Positions 16,942 through 26,971 of a stretch of 64,000 nt of DNA are shown piece by piece; within the stretch, counting starts at the first letter, position 1; every line of letters begins with the position of its first letter. The position numbers and the translations under genes were made by a program. The DNA comes from Brevundimonas subvibrioides. Lineage in GTDB: Bacteria > Pseudomonadota > Alphaproteobacteria > Caulobacterales > Caulobacteraceae. The notes beneath the pieces were generated by a model, which was given only the letters and a program-made list of their open reading frames with translations, was not told the DNA's origin and made no database searches. Location of the stretch: the NCBI RefSeq assembly GCF_002280785.1, contig NZ_NCEQ01000007.1, positions 124,001 to 188,000 of the forward strand. Direction: 5' to 3'.

Positions 16942-18369
16942 TCACGCCGCCGCGAACGGATAGGGGCTGACCGACTTCGACCAGTCGTCGACGCGCAGCG
17001 GCCGGTCCACCGGCGCGGCGGCGCGCTCGGCGCAGGGGTGGCGGTGGCACAGGCGGCAGGCGGGGCCGATGGGGGTGACCTCAGGCGCGGTCAGGTCGAG
17101 GCCGCGCGCATAGATGAGCCGATGTGCGTCCTTCAGTTCGCAGCCCAGGCCGATGGCGAGGTCGTGGGGCTCGCCGTAGCCGTCGTGTCCCTGGCGATCG
17201 ACGGTGCGGGCCAGGGTGAACCAGCGGCTTCCGTCGGGCGTCTCGATGATCTGGGTGACGAGGCGGCCGGGCGTGCGGAAGGCCGAATGCAGCCGCCAGC
17301 GCGGGCAGGCGCCGCCGAAGCGGGCGAAGGGGAAGGCGCCCGAGGCATAGCGTTTGGAGACATTCCCCGCCTGATCCACCCGCATCAGGAAGAAGGGCAC
17401 GCCGCGCGCGGTGGGGCGCGACAGGGTCGTCAGCCGGTGGGCGACCTGTTCGAACGAGGTGCCGAACCGGGTCTGGAGCCGGGCGATGTCGTAGCCGGTC
17501 GCCTCGGCCATCCGCTGGAAGGCGGCGTAGGGCATCAGGATGGCGGCGGCGAGGGTGTTGGTCAGCGAAACCTTGAGCAAGGCGCGCGTGGTCTCGTCCG
17601 GCGGCCGGGCGGCGTCGGCCAGGGCCGACAGCTCGGCCTCGTGCTCGGACAGGGCCAGTTGATAGGCGGTGGCGAAGGCGCGGGACGACGGGTCGAGCGT
17701 CTCGGACAACAGCAGGCGCCGGCGGTGCGGGTCGAAGCGGCGGGTCCATTCGACCATGACCTCGGCGGGCATGACCCGGACGGACAGATTGTGGCGACTC
17801 TGAAGGCGGGCGCGGGCCAGCGCCTCGAATCCGTCGCCGGTCTGGTTGGGGTCGAGGGCCGCGTGCAGGGCCTCGCCCAGGGCATCGAGTTCGGGAAAAT
17901 GGTTGGCGCGCGACTGGATATGGTCGCGCACCCAGTCGGCGGGGGAGGGGCCGCTTGCCGACTCGCCGCCATCGATCAGGGCGGCGCGGGACCGGTCGCG
18001 CTGTTCGGCGAAGGCGCGGTAGAGGCGCAGCAGGGCCTCGGCGGCGCCGGGCGCGTCGTCGGCCAGCAGCAGCATCTCGTGACGGGGAACCTCGAGGCCC
18101 TGAAACAGCGGGTCGGCCAGGACTTCCGATAATTCGGCCTCGCCGGCCGCGCCGGACTGGCCCAGCTGGCGCAGGTCGACGTCATAGGTCTGGGCCAGAC
18201 GCAGCAGGAGCTGTGCCGAGACCGGGCGCTGGTTGCGCTCGATGTGGTTCAGATAGCTGGGCGAGACGCCGAGGTCGCCGGCCATGGCCGTCTGGGTCAG
18301 GCCCCGATCCCGTCTCAGCCGCTTCAGGCGGGCGCCGAGGAACAGCTTGCGATCGGCTGAGGTGTCCAT
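16942..18369 (-). CDS. ScfR/RamB-type XRE regulator of short-chain acyl metabolism
   Basis: 475 residues. An XRE helix-turn-helix (about 8-65, LTQTAMAGDLGVSPSYLNHIERNQRPV) is followed by an IrrE-like/peptidase_M78-type region and a DUF2083 C-terminal domain with the cysteine cluster CRLCHRHPCAERA. This is the architecture of short-chain fatty acyl regulators (RamB, MccR/PccR-like), which sense acyl-CoA or acetate status and control glyoxylate or propionate genes. It is divergent from aceA and almost certainly regulates it. ATG 18369 is chosen because the conserved N terminus starts there. The shared intergenic region contains paired TGTCA/TGACA motifs. Confidence 0.88.
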   Translation of the reverse strand: MDTSADRKLFLGARLKRLRRDRGLTQTAMAGDLGVSPSYLNHIERNQRPVSAQLLLRLAQTYDVDLRQLGQSGAAGEAELSEVLADPLFQGLEVPRHEMLLLADDAPGAAEALLRLYRAFAEQRDRSRAALIDGGESASGPSPADWVRDHIQSRANHFPELDALGEALHAALDPNQTGDGFEALARARLQSRHNLSVRVMPAEVMVEWTRRFDPHRRRLLLSETLDPSSRAFATAYQLALSEHEAELSALADAARPPDETTRALLKVSLTNTLAAAILMPYAAFQRMAEATGYDIARLQTRFGTSFEQVAHRLTTLSRPTARGVPFFLMRVDQAGNVSKRYASGAFPFARFGGACPRWRLHSAFRTPGRLVTQIIETPDGSRWFTLARTVDRQGHDGYGEPHDLAIGLGCELKDAHRLIYARGLDLTAPEVTPIGPACRLCHRHPCAERAAAPVDRPLRVDDWSKSVSPYPFAAA

Positions 18370-18427
18370 CGATCTCTCCCTCCGTAGACCCCGGCCTTCG
18401 CCGGGCTGCACGGTGATAGAGGAAGGT

Positions 18428-18475
18428 TGTCACGATATGTCACGAAAGTCAAAGTCACATCATGACAATATGACA
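18428..18475. promoter_or_regulatory. Candidate ScfR operator cluster between scfR-like gene and aceA
   Basis: Two TGTCA motifs (18428-18432 and 18438-18442) face two TGACA motifs (18463-18467 and 18471-18475), forming a mirror-like array in the divergent promoter. It is A+T-richer than the surroundings. Assignment to the ScfR-type protein is inferred from position. Confidence 0.45.
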
Positions 18476-18578
18476 CGAACTGATCGCATCAACCTGTATC
18501 AGAAATGACAGCCACGTGTTCTCTGTTCTGACCGAACCGATGCGACGTTCGCCTCGGTCAGATCCTGAGCAGAGCGCC

Positions 18579-19859
18579 ATGACCACCTTCGCCGATCTCG
18601 TCCCTTCGCCCAAAGGCCGCTTCGACGGCATCGAGCGCCCCTACACGCCGGAAGACGTCCTGAAGCTGCGCGGCTCCGTGCCGATCACCCACACCCTGGC
18701 TGAGCGCGGCGCCAACCGCCTGTGGGAGCTGCTGCACACCGAGCCCTTCATCAACGCCCTGGGGGCCGTCACCGGCAACCAGGCGATGCAGATGGTCCGG
18801 GCCGGACTGAAGGCCATCTATCTGTCGGGCTGGCAGGTCGCCGCCGACGCCAACACGGCCGGCGCCATGTATCCGGACCAGTCGCTGTATCCGGCCAACG
18901 CCGCGCCGGAACTGTGCCGCCGCATCAACCGCACCCTGCAGCGCGCCGACCAGATCGAGCACGCCGAGGGCGGCGCCAGGCGCGACTGGTTCGCCCCGAT
19001 CGTCGCCGACGCCGAGGCCGGTTTCGGCGGGCCGCTGAACAGCTTCGAGATCATGAAGGCCTTCATCGAGGCGGGCGCTGCGGGCGTCCATTTCGAGGAC
19101 CAGCTGGCTTCGGAGAAGAAGTGCGGCCACCTGGGCGGCAAGGTCCTGATCCCGACCCAGGCCCATATCCGCAACCTGGTCGCCGCCCGTCTGGCCGCCG
19201 ACGTCATGGGCACGCCGACGATCACCGTCGCCCGCACCGACGCCGAGAGCGCCCAGCTGATCACCTCGGACATCGACGAGCGTGACCAGCCCTTCATCGA
19301 CCGCGACAACCGCACGCCGGAGGGCTTCTTCCGCCTCAAGGAAGGCACGGGGCTGGACCATTGCATCGCGCGGGGCCTGTCCTACGCCAACATCGCCGAT
19401 CTGCTGTGGTGGGAGACCAGCCACCCGTCGCTGGAGGACGCCAGGAAGTTCGCGGAAGCCGTCCAGAAGGAGCACCCCGGCAAGCTGATGGCCTACAACT
19501 GCTCGCCCTCCTTCAACTGGAAGGCCAAGCTGGACGACGCCACCATCGCCAAATTCCAGCGCGAGCTGGGGGCCATGGGCTACAAATTCCAGTTCGTGAC
19601 CCTGGCCGGCTTCCACAGCCTGAACAACTCGATGTTCGAACTGGCGGACGGTTACCGCGACCGCGGCATGGCGGCCTATTCCGAGTTGCAGCAGCGCGAG
19701 TTCGCCAATGAGGCGGCGGGCTACACCGCGACCCGTCACCAGCGCGAGGTGGGCACCGGCTATTTCGACACCGTCGCGACCGTCATTTCCAACGGGCAGT
19801 CGTCCACGACCGCCATGAAGGAATCCACCGAGACCGCGCAGTTCGTCGCGGCCGAATAA
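18579..19859 (+). CDS. aceA: Isocitrate lyase
   Basis: 426 residues, the usual length of bacterial isocitrate lyase. The catalytic loop [11 protein letters not shown] is intact near residue 182, and the conserved [28 protein letters not shown] and LAGFHSLN segments are all present. It splits isocitrate to glyoxylate and succinate in the glyoxylate shunt, allowing growth on acetate and fatty acids. ATG 18579 gives the standard N terminus; the ribosome-binding site is weak. It is divergent from the ScfR-type regulator and followed 20 bases later by a small conserved-looking ORF. Confidence 0.97.
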   Translation: MTTFADLVPSPKGRFDGIERPYTPEDVLKLRGSVPITHTLAERGANRLWELLHTEPFINALGAVTGNQAMQMVRAGLKAIYLSGWQVAADANTAGAMYPDQSLYPANAAPELCRRINRTLQRADQIEHAEGGARRDWFAPIVADAEAGFGGPLNSFEIMKAFIEAGAAGVHFEDQLASEKKCGHLGGKVLIPTQAHIRNLVAARLAADVMGTPTITVARTDAESAQLITSDIDERDQPFIDRDNRTPEGFFRLKEGTGLDHCIARGLSYANIADLLWWETSHPSLEDARKFAEAVQKEHPGKLMAYNCSPSFNWKAKLDDATIAKFQRELGAMGYKFQFVTLAGFHSLNNSMFELADGYRDRGMAAYSELQQREFANEAAGYTATRHQREVGTGYFDTVATVISNGQSSTTAMKESTETAQFVAAE

Positions 19860-19879
19860 CCAACCGAGGAGAGATGCAT

Positions 19880-20098
19880 ATGGAACCGCTGAGCCGCCCC
19901 CAGGCCATCATCGACTTCTGCCTGGCGCCCCTGGCGCTGGATTCGGGCACCGAGGCCGAACGTGAAGTCCGTCGCCGCCTGGAGCATGTGATCAAGACCT
20001 ACCAGACCAAGCTGGCGGTCGCCTCGGCGCCCACCACGGTCGACTTCAGCCAGATGCCGTCACAGGTGATCAACGAAGCCGCCCACGGCTACGAGTAG
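19880..20098 (+). CDS. Small hypothetical protein downstream of aceA
   Basis: 72 residues, predicted soluble and alpha-helical: DSGTEAEREVRRRLEHVIKTYQ, then a short tail. ATG 19880 is preferred over ATG 19874 because GAGGAG at 19866-19871 is 8 bases away from it. The gap to aceA is only 20 bases and a terminator follows, so it is probably co-transcribed with aceA. No family is recognised and a role in the glyoxylate shunt is only a guess from the context. Confidence 0.7.
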   Translation: MEPLSRPQAIIDFCLAPLALDSGTEAEREVRRRLEHVIKTYQTKLAVASAPTTVDFSQMPSQVINEAAHGYE

Positions 20099-20107
20099 AC
20101 GGACCAG

Positions 20108-20139
20108 GCCGCCGGCACTTCGCAGTGTCGGCGGCTTTT
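20108..20139 (+). terminator. Terminator after aceA operon
   Basis: A 12-bp stem (GCCGCCGGCACT with AGTGTCGGCGGC, one mismatch) closed by the stable TTCGC-type loop and followed by TTTT. It lies 10 bases downstream of the small ORF. Confidence 0.85.
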
Positions 20140-20199
20140 GCCGTTCGGGACCGCCCGGATTGGCGCTCTCGGCGGTTCACGTCGCCGAATTTTTGCCGT

Positions 20200-22497
20200 T
20201 CAGGCCGCAGCAGATTTTTGCTGACTCTCACCACCGAGCTCCGCCACCAGCGCAAGCAACTCGGCGGCGTCGAACGGCTTGGCCAGGTGGCGGTCGGCGC
20301 CGGCCGCCATGGCCGCCGCGACGTGGTCGGGCAGGGCATTGGCCGTCAGCATGACGATCGGCGCGCGGTCCAGGCCCATGGCCGCTTCGTGCAGCCGGAT
20401 CTCGCGCACGGCCGTCAGTCCGTCCATCACCGGCATCTGCATGTCCATCAGGATCATGTCGAAACCCTGGGCGCGGCAGGCTTGCAGGGCCTCGGCGCCG
20501 TTCTCGGCCTGAACCAGATCGATCGCCGCCTGTGACAGGATCAGCTCGACGACCTTGCGATTGGTCGGATGGTCGTCCGCGACGAGCACGCGCAGGCGCT
20601 GGTTCGAATGATCCTCGTTCGCGGGCGCAGCCGCCGCCACGGCCGGTTCCGCCGGCGCCTCGGCCATGATCAGGGGCAGAGTCAGGATGAAGGCCGAGCC
20701 GCCGCCGGGCTCGCTCTCGCAATCCAGTTCGCCGCCCATCAAGTCCGCCAGCTGACGGCAGATGGCGAGGCCGAGGCCGGTCCCGCCGAAGCGGCGGGTG
20801 ATGGTGCCGTCGGCCTGTTCGAAACGGGTGAACAGTCGGGCCTTGGCGGCGGCGTCGAAGCCGACGCCCGTATCCTCGACGGTGAAGCGCATGATCCGCG
20901 CGCCGGACCGGTCCTTGCCCACGCACGCGGTCAGGCTGACGAAGCCGGTGGTGGTGAACTTCACCGCATTGGAGACCAGATTGGTCAGGACCTGCTTCAC
21001 GCGCACGACGTCGCCGCGCACCCAGACGGCGGCCTCCGGCTCGATCTCGACGAAAAACTGCAGGCCCTTGTCGGAGGCCGGTTCTCTGTAGAGATGGGCG
21101 GCGTCGTTGACGGCGCGGGTCAGGTCGAAGATCTCGTCGGCGATCTCCAGACGGCCGGATTCGACGCGGGCGAGGTCCAGGATGTCGCTCAACAGGGTCT
21201 GGAGCGTGGTTCCCGAGGACTGGATCAGATCCAGCATCTCGCGCTGTTCAGGGGCCAGGCTCGTGCGAGCCAGGGCCTGGGTCAGGCCGATGACCCCGTT
21301 CAGGGGCGTCCGGATCTCGTGGCTCATGTTCGCCAGGAACTCGGACTTCGCCCTGTTCGCCGCCTCCGCCGCATCCCGCGCCTCGGCCAGCGACTTGGCG
21401 TCGCGCTTCAGGTCGGTGATGTCATTGACGACGGTGACGATGCCGCCGTTGGATGTGCGGCGATCCTGGACACGCAGCCAGCGGTCTCCCGCGATCTTTT
21501 GCTCCATGGTGTTCGACAGGTGACGGCGGGACGCGAGGCGATCCTCGATCCATTCCTCTTCGCGACCGAACGCATCTTCGTACAGGCCTTGTTTGAGACC
21601 CAGATGGAGCAGGTCGCGGAAGCGGACGCCGACGGCGAGGGCATTGGCGACCTCGGGATTCACCTCTGCGTAGCGGGCGTTCCAGATCAGCAGGCGGTCG
21701 TCGGCGTCATAGAAACCCAGACCGTCCGGCATGGTGTCTATGGCTTCCCGTAGCTGGTTCAGCACGGTGGAGCGGCCCCACAGGCCCAGGCTCGTCACGA
21801 TCGCGGCGATGATAACCACCAGGGTGGCCCCGCCGACGACCCATAGCAGCAGGCCCGATTGCGAGATCAGGCTGGGGGACAGGACTGAAGACGGATCGGG
21901 CGAGATGATCATCGCCGCCATGGCTCCGAAATGCAGGGTGACGACGCTCAGTACCGCGAAGGCCGTATCCGCAGGGACGCGCCACCAGCCGTCTCGCTTG
22001 ACCCACAAGGCGGTGCAGAGCGAGAGGAGGATGCTGAGGCCCACGGCCGCGGCCGCGGCGCCCGGGTTCCAGGAGAGCGCGGCCCCTTCAATACGCATGG
22101 CGGCCATGCCGATGAAATGCATAGACGCCACGCTCGAGGCCGCGAGCATCGCGACCAGGGCGCGCCCCAGGCGAGAGCCGCCGTTCAGGGCGACGGCGAC
22201 GCCGAGAATCATACCGGCGATGACGATGCCCAGCGAAAGCAGGGTCTCGCCCGCAGCATAGCGGATCAGGGCGTCGGACCGGTAGCCGAGCATGGCCAGG
22301 AAATGGGTCGCCCAGACCGCCAGGCCGCCGACCAGGCCGGCGACGGCGCCGTAGGCCATCTTCATGCACGCGGCGCTGTGGCGGGCCCTGCCTATCAGGG
22401 CGATACAGGTGGCCAGACCGACCGCGCAGACGGTCGCCGCCAGCAGCGTCAGCCGCCAGTCATGCTGGACCACCAGGCAGTTCACTATCCAGTTCAA
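20200..22497 (-). CDS. MHYT-domain hybrid sensor histidine kinase
   Basis: 765 residues. Residues about 1-235 form a seven-helix MHYT sensor with its repeated motifs (THFLAML, SMHFIGM, TLHFGAM), which is thought to bind copper and sense a gas such as O2, CO or NO. Then come a PAS domain (about 245-350, GLGFYDADDRLLIWN), a HisKA domain with the phospho-acceptor His in MSHEIRTPLNG near 391, an ATPase domain (NLVSNAVKF, DTGVGF, GTGLGL), and a receiver with the phospho-acceptor Asp in MILMDMQMPVMDG near 684. No output protein is adjacent. It diverges from phoR. Confidence 0.92.
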   Translation of the reverse strand: MNWIVNCLVVQHDWRLTLLAATVCAVGLATCIALIGRARHSAACMKMAYGAVAGLVGGLAVWATHFLAMLGYRSDALIRYAAGETLLSLGIVIAGMILGVAVALNGGSRLGRALVAMLAASSVASMHFIGMAAMRIEGAALSWNPGAAAAAVGLSILLSLCTALWVKRDGWWRVPADTAFAVLSVVTLHFGAMAAMIISPDPSSVLSPSLISQSGLLLWVVGGATLVVIIAAIVTSLGLWGRSTVLNQLREAIDTMPDGLGFYDADDRLLIWNARYAEVNPEVANALAVGVRFRDLLHLGLKQGLYEDAFGREEEWIEDRLASRRHLSNTMEQKIAGDRWLRVQDRRTSNGGIVTVVNDITDLKRDAKSLAEARDAAEAANRAKSEFLANMSHEIRTPLNGVIGLTQALARTSLAPEQREMLDLIQSSGTTLQTLLSDILDLARVESGRLEIADEIFDLTRAVNDAAHLYREPASDKGLQFFVEIEPEAAVWVRGDVVRVKQVLTNLVSNAVKFTTTGFVSLTACVGKDRSGARIMRFTVEDTGVGFDAAAKARLFTRFEQADGTITRRFGGTGLGLAICRQLADLMGGELDCESEPGGGSAFILTLPLIMAEAPAEPAVAAAAPANEDHSNQRLRVLVADDHPTNRKVVELILSQAAIDLVQAENGAEALQACRAQGFDMILMDMQMPVMDGLTAVREIRLHEAAMGLDRAPIVMLTANALPDHVAAAMAAGADRHLAKPFDAAELLALVAELGGESQQKSAAA

Positions 22498-22670
22498 AGG
22501 CGCCTATTCCCCGACGTTCGCGATCACCCTGAACGGCAGAGGTAAAAAAACAGGTGTATGACGAGGCGGGACGCCGGGCTCGAATCCGCTCGCCTTACCG
22601 GGCTGTCCCGTTCTAGGAAAAGGGGAGGACGCCGGAGGGCCGCGCGTCGGGCGGGAGCCGCGACGACACC

Positions 22671-24071
22671 ATGCCGTTCGACGAGTCTCCGTCCCCCGTC
22701 GCCCCGCTCGCCACCTCCCGGCTGTGGACCAACGGCGCTATCGGCGGCGTCGCCATCATTATCATGCTGGCCCTGGCGGCCGCGCGGCCGGACGCGGCCC
22801 CCTGGTTGCTCGCCGGCGCCGGGGTCATCGGGTTCATGACGCTGATGGGCCTCAGAGGCGCGCGAAAGATCGCGAACGAGACCTCTGCGGTCGCCGTTGG
22901 CGCGAGCCTGTCGGCGCCCGAAGATGCGGGCTTGCTGGACAGCGTGTTCGAGGCTCTGGACGACCCCGTCATGATCGTCAGCGGCGGGGAGGCGGACGAC
23001 ATTGCCGGCCGGCGCATCGTGCTCGCCAATCGCGCTGCGCGGGACCTGCTGCGCATCCAGCGGGAAGGCGCCCTGCTGGTCTCGGCCATGCGCGACCCGA
23101 ACGTGCTTGAGGCAGTGGATGAAGCCCTGTTCGGCGGCGTGAGCCGGACGACCGACTACAACGCCGCCGGCGCCCGGACGCGGCACTGGAAGGCCTGGGT
23201 GCGCCCGCTGCCTTCGCCGGACGGCATGACCATGGCTCTGCTGGGCCTGCGAGACGAGACAGACGTGCGGCGCATGGAGTTGATGCGTGTCGACTTCCTG
23301 GCCAACGCCAGCCACGAACTCCGCACGCCACTGGCTTCGCTGAGCGGCTTTATCGAAACGCTGAAGGGACACGCCAGGGACGACCCGAAGGCGCGGGACA
23401 AGTTCCTCGACATCATGGCGGCCCAGGCCGACCGGATGGGACGGTTGGTCGCTGACCTGCTGTCGTTGAGCAGGATCGAACTGAACGAGCACATCCCGCC
23501 ATCGGGGAAGGTCGATCTGCCCCGCGCGGCCTCGGACGTGGTCGACGCCATCAGCGTGCTGTCGCAGGAGAAGGGCGTCACCGTCCTTCTGGATGTGGAG
23601 CCGGGCGACGCGCGGATCACCGGCGACCGCGACGAGATCGTTCAGGTCATCCAGAACCTGACGGACAACGCGATCAAATACTCCCTGGTCGGCGGCACGG
23701 TGGACCTGACGGTGCGGCACGGGCTGGACATCGAGGCCGCCGCCGCATCGCGCGTGCCCGGGGCGACCCGGCTGTCACTGCTGACGCCTGACCGCGAGGC
23801 CGGCGCGCGCTATGTGGTGGTGACCGTGCGCGACTACGGGCCGGGAATGGCGCGTGAGCATCTGCCGCGGCTGACCGAGCGGTTCTATCGCGTCGAGGGC
23901 CAGAAAAGCGGGGAGCGTCCGGGGACGGGCCTGGGGCTGGCGATCGTCAAGCACATCGTCAACCGACACCGCGGCGGGATGACGGTGGAAAGCGCCCCGG
24001 GCGAAGGATCTTTGTTCAATGTCTATTTTCCGATGGCGACCGCGTCGAGGGGCATATCGGAGCCGGCCTGA
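22671..24071 (+). CDS. phoR: Phosphate regulon sensor kinase
   Basis: 466 residues. There is a short N-terminal two-helix membrane anchor (about 24-62), a PAS-like domain (about 85-190), then HisKA with His in NASHELRTPLASL near 214, and an ATPase domain (NLTDNAIKYS, DYGPGMA, GTGLGLAIVKH). The arrangement and its place directly upstream of pstC identify it as PhoR, which phosphorylates PhoB under phosphate limitation and is held off by the Pst system via PhoU. It has no large periplasmic domain, as expected for PhoR. Confidence 0.92.
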   Translation: MPFDESPSPVAPLATSRLWTNGAIGGVAIIIMLALAAARPDAAPWLLAGAGVIGFMTLMGLRGARKIANETSAVAVGASLSAPEDAGLLDSVFEALDDPVMIVSGGEADDIAGRRIVLANRAARDLLRIQREGALLVSAMRDPNVLEAVDEALFGGVSRTTDYNAAGARTRHWKAWVRPLPSPDGMTMALLGLRDETDVRRMELMRVDFLANASHELRTPLASLSGFIETLKGHARDDPKARDKFLDIMAAQADRMGRLVADLLSLSRIELNEHIPPSGKVDLPRAASDVVDAISVLSQEKGVTVLLDVEPGDARITGDRDEIVQVIQNLTDNAIKYSLVGGTVDLTVRHGLDIEAAAASRVPGATRLSLLTPDREAGARYVVVTVRDYGPGMAREHLPRLTERFYRVEGQKSGERPGTGLGLAIVKHIVNRHRGGMTVESAPGEGSLFNVYFPMATASRGISEPA

Positions 24072-24108
24072 TCGTCGAAGAACGGCGATCGCTTACGACG
24101 TTGCAGAA

Positions 24109-24126
24109 CTGTCATCCAGCCGTCTT
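24109..24126 (+). promoter_or_regulatory. Pho box upstream of pstC
   Basis: CTGTCAT-CCAG-CCGTCTT matches the PhoB binding consensus (two CTGTCAT-like 7-mers 11 bases apart): the first half is perfect and the second matches at five of seven positions. It lies 93 bases upstream of the pstC start and just after phoR, so the pst operon probably has its own PhoB-driven promoter. Confidence 0.75.
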
Positions 24127-24218
24127 AATCCGCTGACCATCCAAGGGCAGGTTCCGCGCCTGGACGGGCCGGATTTCCGCGCACGATCTGATTCTGGCGT
24201 GCGCGCTCGCGGGACCTG

Positions 24219-25661
24219 ATGACCTGGCTTGTGATTCCTCTCGTGGCGGTGTTCGCCGTGCTCGCCTATCTGGCCGGGCGCGGCGTGGCGCAGCGTCGCG
24301 CCGCGGCCCTGCACGGCGGGCAAAAGGCGCACTCGCGCCCTGAGCAGCACGGCTATTACGCCATGATCTGGGTCGCCGTGCCCGCGCTGGTTGTTACCAT
24401 TCTGGCGGGGGTCTTTTCCGGCCCCCTGGCCCACAACCTTCTGGCGGCAGATGCGCCGGCCTCCGTGCAGGCGCTGGAGCCCTTCCGCCGCGAGGCCTTC
24501 TTCAATGACGCGCGGCTGACGGGGGAGGGGCAGCGCGCCTTCCAGGTCTGGTCGGGCGAACTGGGCGAGGCCCTGACGACCGAAGCGGCCCGCTCGGCCC
24601 GTCTGCACCAGACCCTGACCTGGGGCGGCGTCCTCGCCGCAATCCTGGCGGCGGTGATGGGCGGCCTGTTCGCCTGGAGCCAGATCCGGCCGACGCTGCG
24701 GGCCCGCAACCGGGTCGAGGGCTGGATCGGCGGCCTGCTGTTCGCCTGTTCCGCCGTGGCCATCCTGACCACGGTCGGCATCGTCTTCTCCCTGCTGTGG
24801 GACAGCCTGCGCTTCTTCCAGGCCGTGCCTGTGACGGAGTTCCTGTTCGGGACCCAGTGGAGCCCGCAGATCGCCATCCGCGCCGACCAGGTCGGATCGT
24901 CGGGCGCTTTCGGGGCTGTGCCCCTGTTCGCCGGCACTTTCCTGATCATGATCATCGCCATGATCGTGGCCGCGCCGGTCGGTCTGTTCTCGGCCATCTA
25001 TCTGTCGGAATACGCCAGCGCCCTGTCGCGCGGGATCGTCAAACCGGTGCTGGAGATCCTCGCGGGCGTGCCGACGGTGGTCTACGGCTTCTTCGCCGCC
25101 CTGACGGTGGGCCCGGCGTTCCGTGAGTTCTTCAACGGCCTCGGCGCGATGCTGGTCGGCGGACCTCTGGACGGCATGGGGCAGTACCTGATGCTGGTCC
25201 AGAACCAGATGGCCCTGGTGGCCGGGGCGGTCATGGGGATCATGCTGATCCCGTTCGTCTCGTCCCTGTCCGACGACATCATCAATGCCGTGCCCCAGTC
25301 CCTGCGCGACGGTTCCTATGCGATGGGCGCGACCAAGTCCGAGACGGTGAAGCGGGTGCTGCTGCCGGCCGCCCTGCCGGGCATCGCCGGCGCGCTGTTG
25401 CTGGCCATGTCGCGGGCCATCGGCGAGACCATGATCGTGACCATGGCGGCGGGTCTTGCAGCGAACCTGACGCTGAACCCGCTCGACACCGTGACCACGG
25501 TCACGGTCCAGATCGTGACCCTTCTGACCGGCGACCAGGAGTTCGACAGTCCCAAGACCCTCGCCGCGTTCGGCCTGGGACTGACCCTGTTCCTCGTCAC
25601 CCTGCTGCTGAACATCGTCGCCCAGCGGATCGTCCAGACCTATCGGGAACAGTATGACTGA
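24219..25661 (+). CDS. pstC: Phosphate ABC transporter permease PstC
   Basis: 480 residues, longer than the roughly 320 of E. coli PstC because of an N-terminal extension with two membrane helices and a periplasmic stretch, as is common in alphaproteobacteria (DUF3708-like). The permease core shows SAIYLSEYAS, EILAGVPTVVYGFFAAL and the conserved cytoplasmic GATKSETVKRVLLPAALPG. It forms the inner-membrane phosphate channel with PstA. No pstS is encoded nearby. The last 8 bases overlap pstA. Confidence 0.95.
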   Translation: MTWLVIPLVAVFAVLAYLAGRGVAQRRAAALHGGQKAHSRPEQHGYYAMIWVAVPALVVTILAGVFSGPLAHNLLAADAPASVQALEPFRREAFFNDARLTGEGQRAFQVWSGELGEALTTEAARSARLHQTLTWGGVLAAILAAVMGGLFAWSQIRPTLRARNRVEGWIGGLLFACSAVAILTTVGIVFSLLWDSLRFFQAVPVTEFLFGTQWSPQIAIRADQVGSSGAFGAVPLFAGTFLIMIIAMIVAAPVGLFSAIYLSEYASALSRGIVKPVLEILAGVPTVVYGFFAALTVGPAFREFFNGLGAMLVGGPLDGMGQYLMLVQNQMALVAGAVMGIMLIPFVSSLSDDIINAVPQSLRDGSYAMGATKSETVKRVLLPAALPGIAGALLLAMSRAIGETMIVTMAAGLAANLTLNPLDTVTTVTVQIVTLLTGDQEFDSPKTLAAFGLGLTLFLVTLLLNIVAQRIVQTYREQYD

Positions 25662-26967
25662 GACCGGCGCAGACAAGATGTGGGCGCGTCTGGCCGCAGA
25701 GGATCCCGCGCGCGCGGCCCGGCTGCAGCGCGGGCTGAAGAAACGCTATGCCCGCGAGGGACGATTCAAGCTGTACGGCATCCTGGCCGTCTCCGTGGCC
25801 ATCGGCTTCCTGCTGCTCCTCCTCGGCCGGATCATCGAGCAAGGCCACACAGCCTTCTACGCCAACCAGATGACGGTGCAGGTCTATATGGACCCGGCCC
25901 GGATCGATCGCGCCTATCCTCAGGGCACCAATTTTCAGCAGATGGTGGCGCAGCAACAACTGGCTCGCCTCGGCGAAACGGACGACGCGCAGGGCACGAA
26001 GGCGACGGCCTATCGCTTGCTCATCTCCTCGGAGCTGAAATTCCGCGCCGCCGATCTGATCCGCAACGATCCGTCGCTGATCGGCCGGACGGTGGAGATC
26101 ACCGCCCCCGTCTCGGATGAGGCGGACCTCTATTACAAGGGCGAGATCACCCGCGAGACGGCGGCCGAGCAACGCCGCGTCAGCGACGAGCAGATGGCCT
26201 GGCTGGACGGGCTGAAGCGCGACGGGCACGTCTCGACGACCTTCAACGCTCAATTGTTCACCAACGGTGACTCGACCGAGCCTGAGCTGGCGGGCGTGCT
26301 CGGCGCCGTGGTCGGTTCGGCCCTGATGCTGCTGGTCACCGCCCTGATCGCCATTCCGCTGGGCGTCGGCGCCGCCGTCTATCTGGAAGAGTTCTCCCGG
26401 AAAGGCCGGATCACCGATCTGATCGAGGTCAACATCAACAATCTCGCGGCCGTGCCGTCGATCGTCTACGGCCTCCTGGGCGTGGCTCTGTTCATCAACT
26501 GGATGCACCTGCCGCGATCATCGCCGCTCGTAGGCGGGCTGGTGCTGGCCCTTATGGCCCTGCCGACGATCATCATCGCCACGCGCTCGGCGCTGAAGGC
26601 CGTGCCTCCCTCGATCCGCGAGGCGGCCCTGGCCATGGGCGCCAGCCGGACCCAGACGGTGTTCCACCACGTCCTGCCCCTGGCCATGCCGGGCGTAATG
26701 ACCGGCACCATCATCTCCATGGCCCACGCCCTGGGCGAAACGGCGCCTCTGCTGCTGATCGGCATGGTCAGCTTCGTGCCGGGAATCCCGGGCGCGATCG
26801 ACGAGCCGGCCGGCGCCCTGCCGTCGCTGGTCTATATCTGGGAGAACGCTTCGGAGCGTGCGTTCCACGAGCGGACGGCTGCGGCCATCCTGGTTCTCCT
26901 CGCCTTCATGATCGTCATGAACGCCGCCGCGATCCTGCTGCGTCGGCGGTTCGAGCGTCGGTGGTAA
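25654..26967 (+). CDS. pstA: Phosphate ABC transporter permease PstA
   Basis: 437 residues, with an N-terminal DUF3333-like periplasmic region (about 60-220) after a first membrane helix, then the permease core: [29 protein letters not shown], and the docking loop [19 protein letters not shown]. The start codon lies 8 bases inside the end of pstC, typical of translational coupling. It partners PstC in high-affinity phosphate import. Confidence 0.95.
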   Translation: MTETGADKMWARLAAEDPARAARLQRGLKKRYAREGRFKLYGILAVSVAIGFLLLLLGRIIEQGHTAFYANQMTVQVYMDPARIDRAYPQGTNFQQMVAQQQLARLGETDDAQGTKATAYRLLISSELKFRAADLIRNDPSLIGRTVEITAPVSDEADLYYKGEITRETAAEQRRVSDEQMAWLDGLKRDGHVSTTFNAQLFTNGDSTEPELAGVLGAVVGSALMLLVTALIAIPLGVGAAVYLEEFSRKGRITDLIEVNINNLAAVPSIVYGLLGVALFINWMHLPRSSPLVGGLVLALMALPTIIIATRSALKAVPPSIREAALAMGASRTQTVFHHVLPLAMPGVMTGTIISMAHALGETAPLLLIGMVSFVPGIPGAIDEPAGALPSLVYIWENASERAFHERTAAAILVLLAFMIVMNAAAILLRRRFERRW

Positions 26968-26971
26968 GACA

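Noticed and set aside
24072..24218. A pstS gene between phoR and pstC
   Set aside because: The 147-base gap holds only the Pho box and leader; there is no room for a binding protein.
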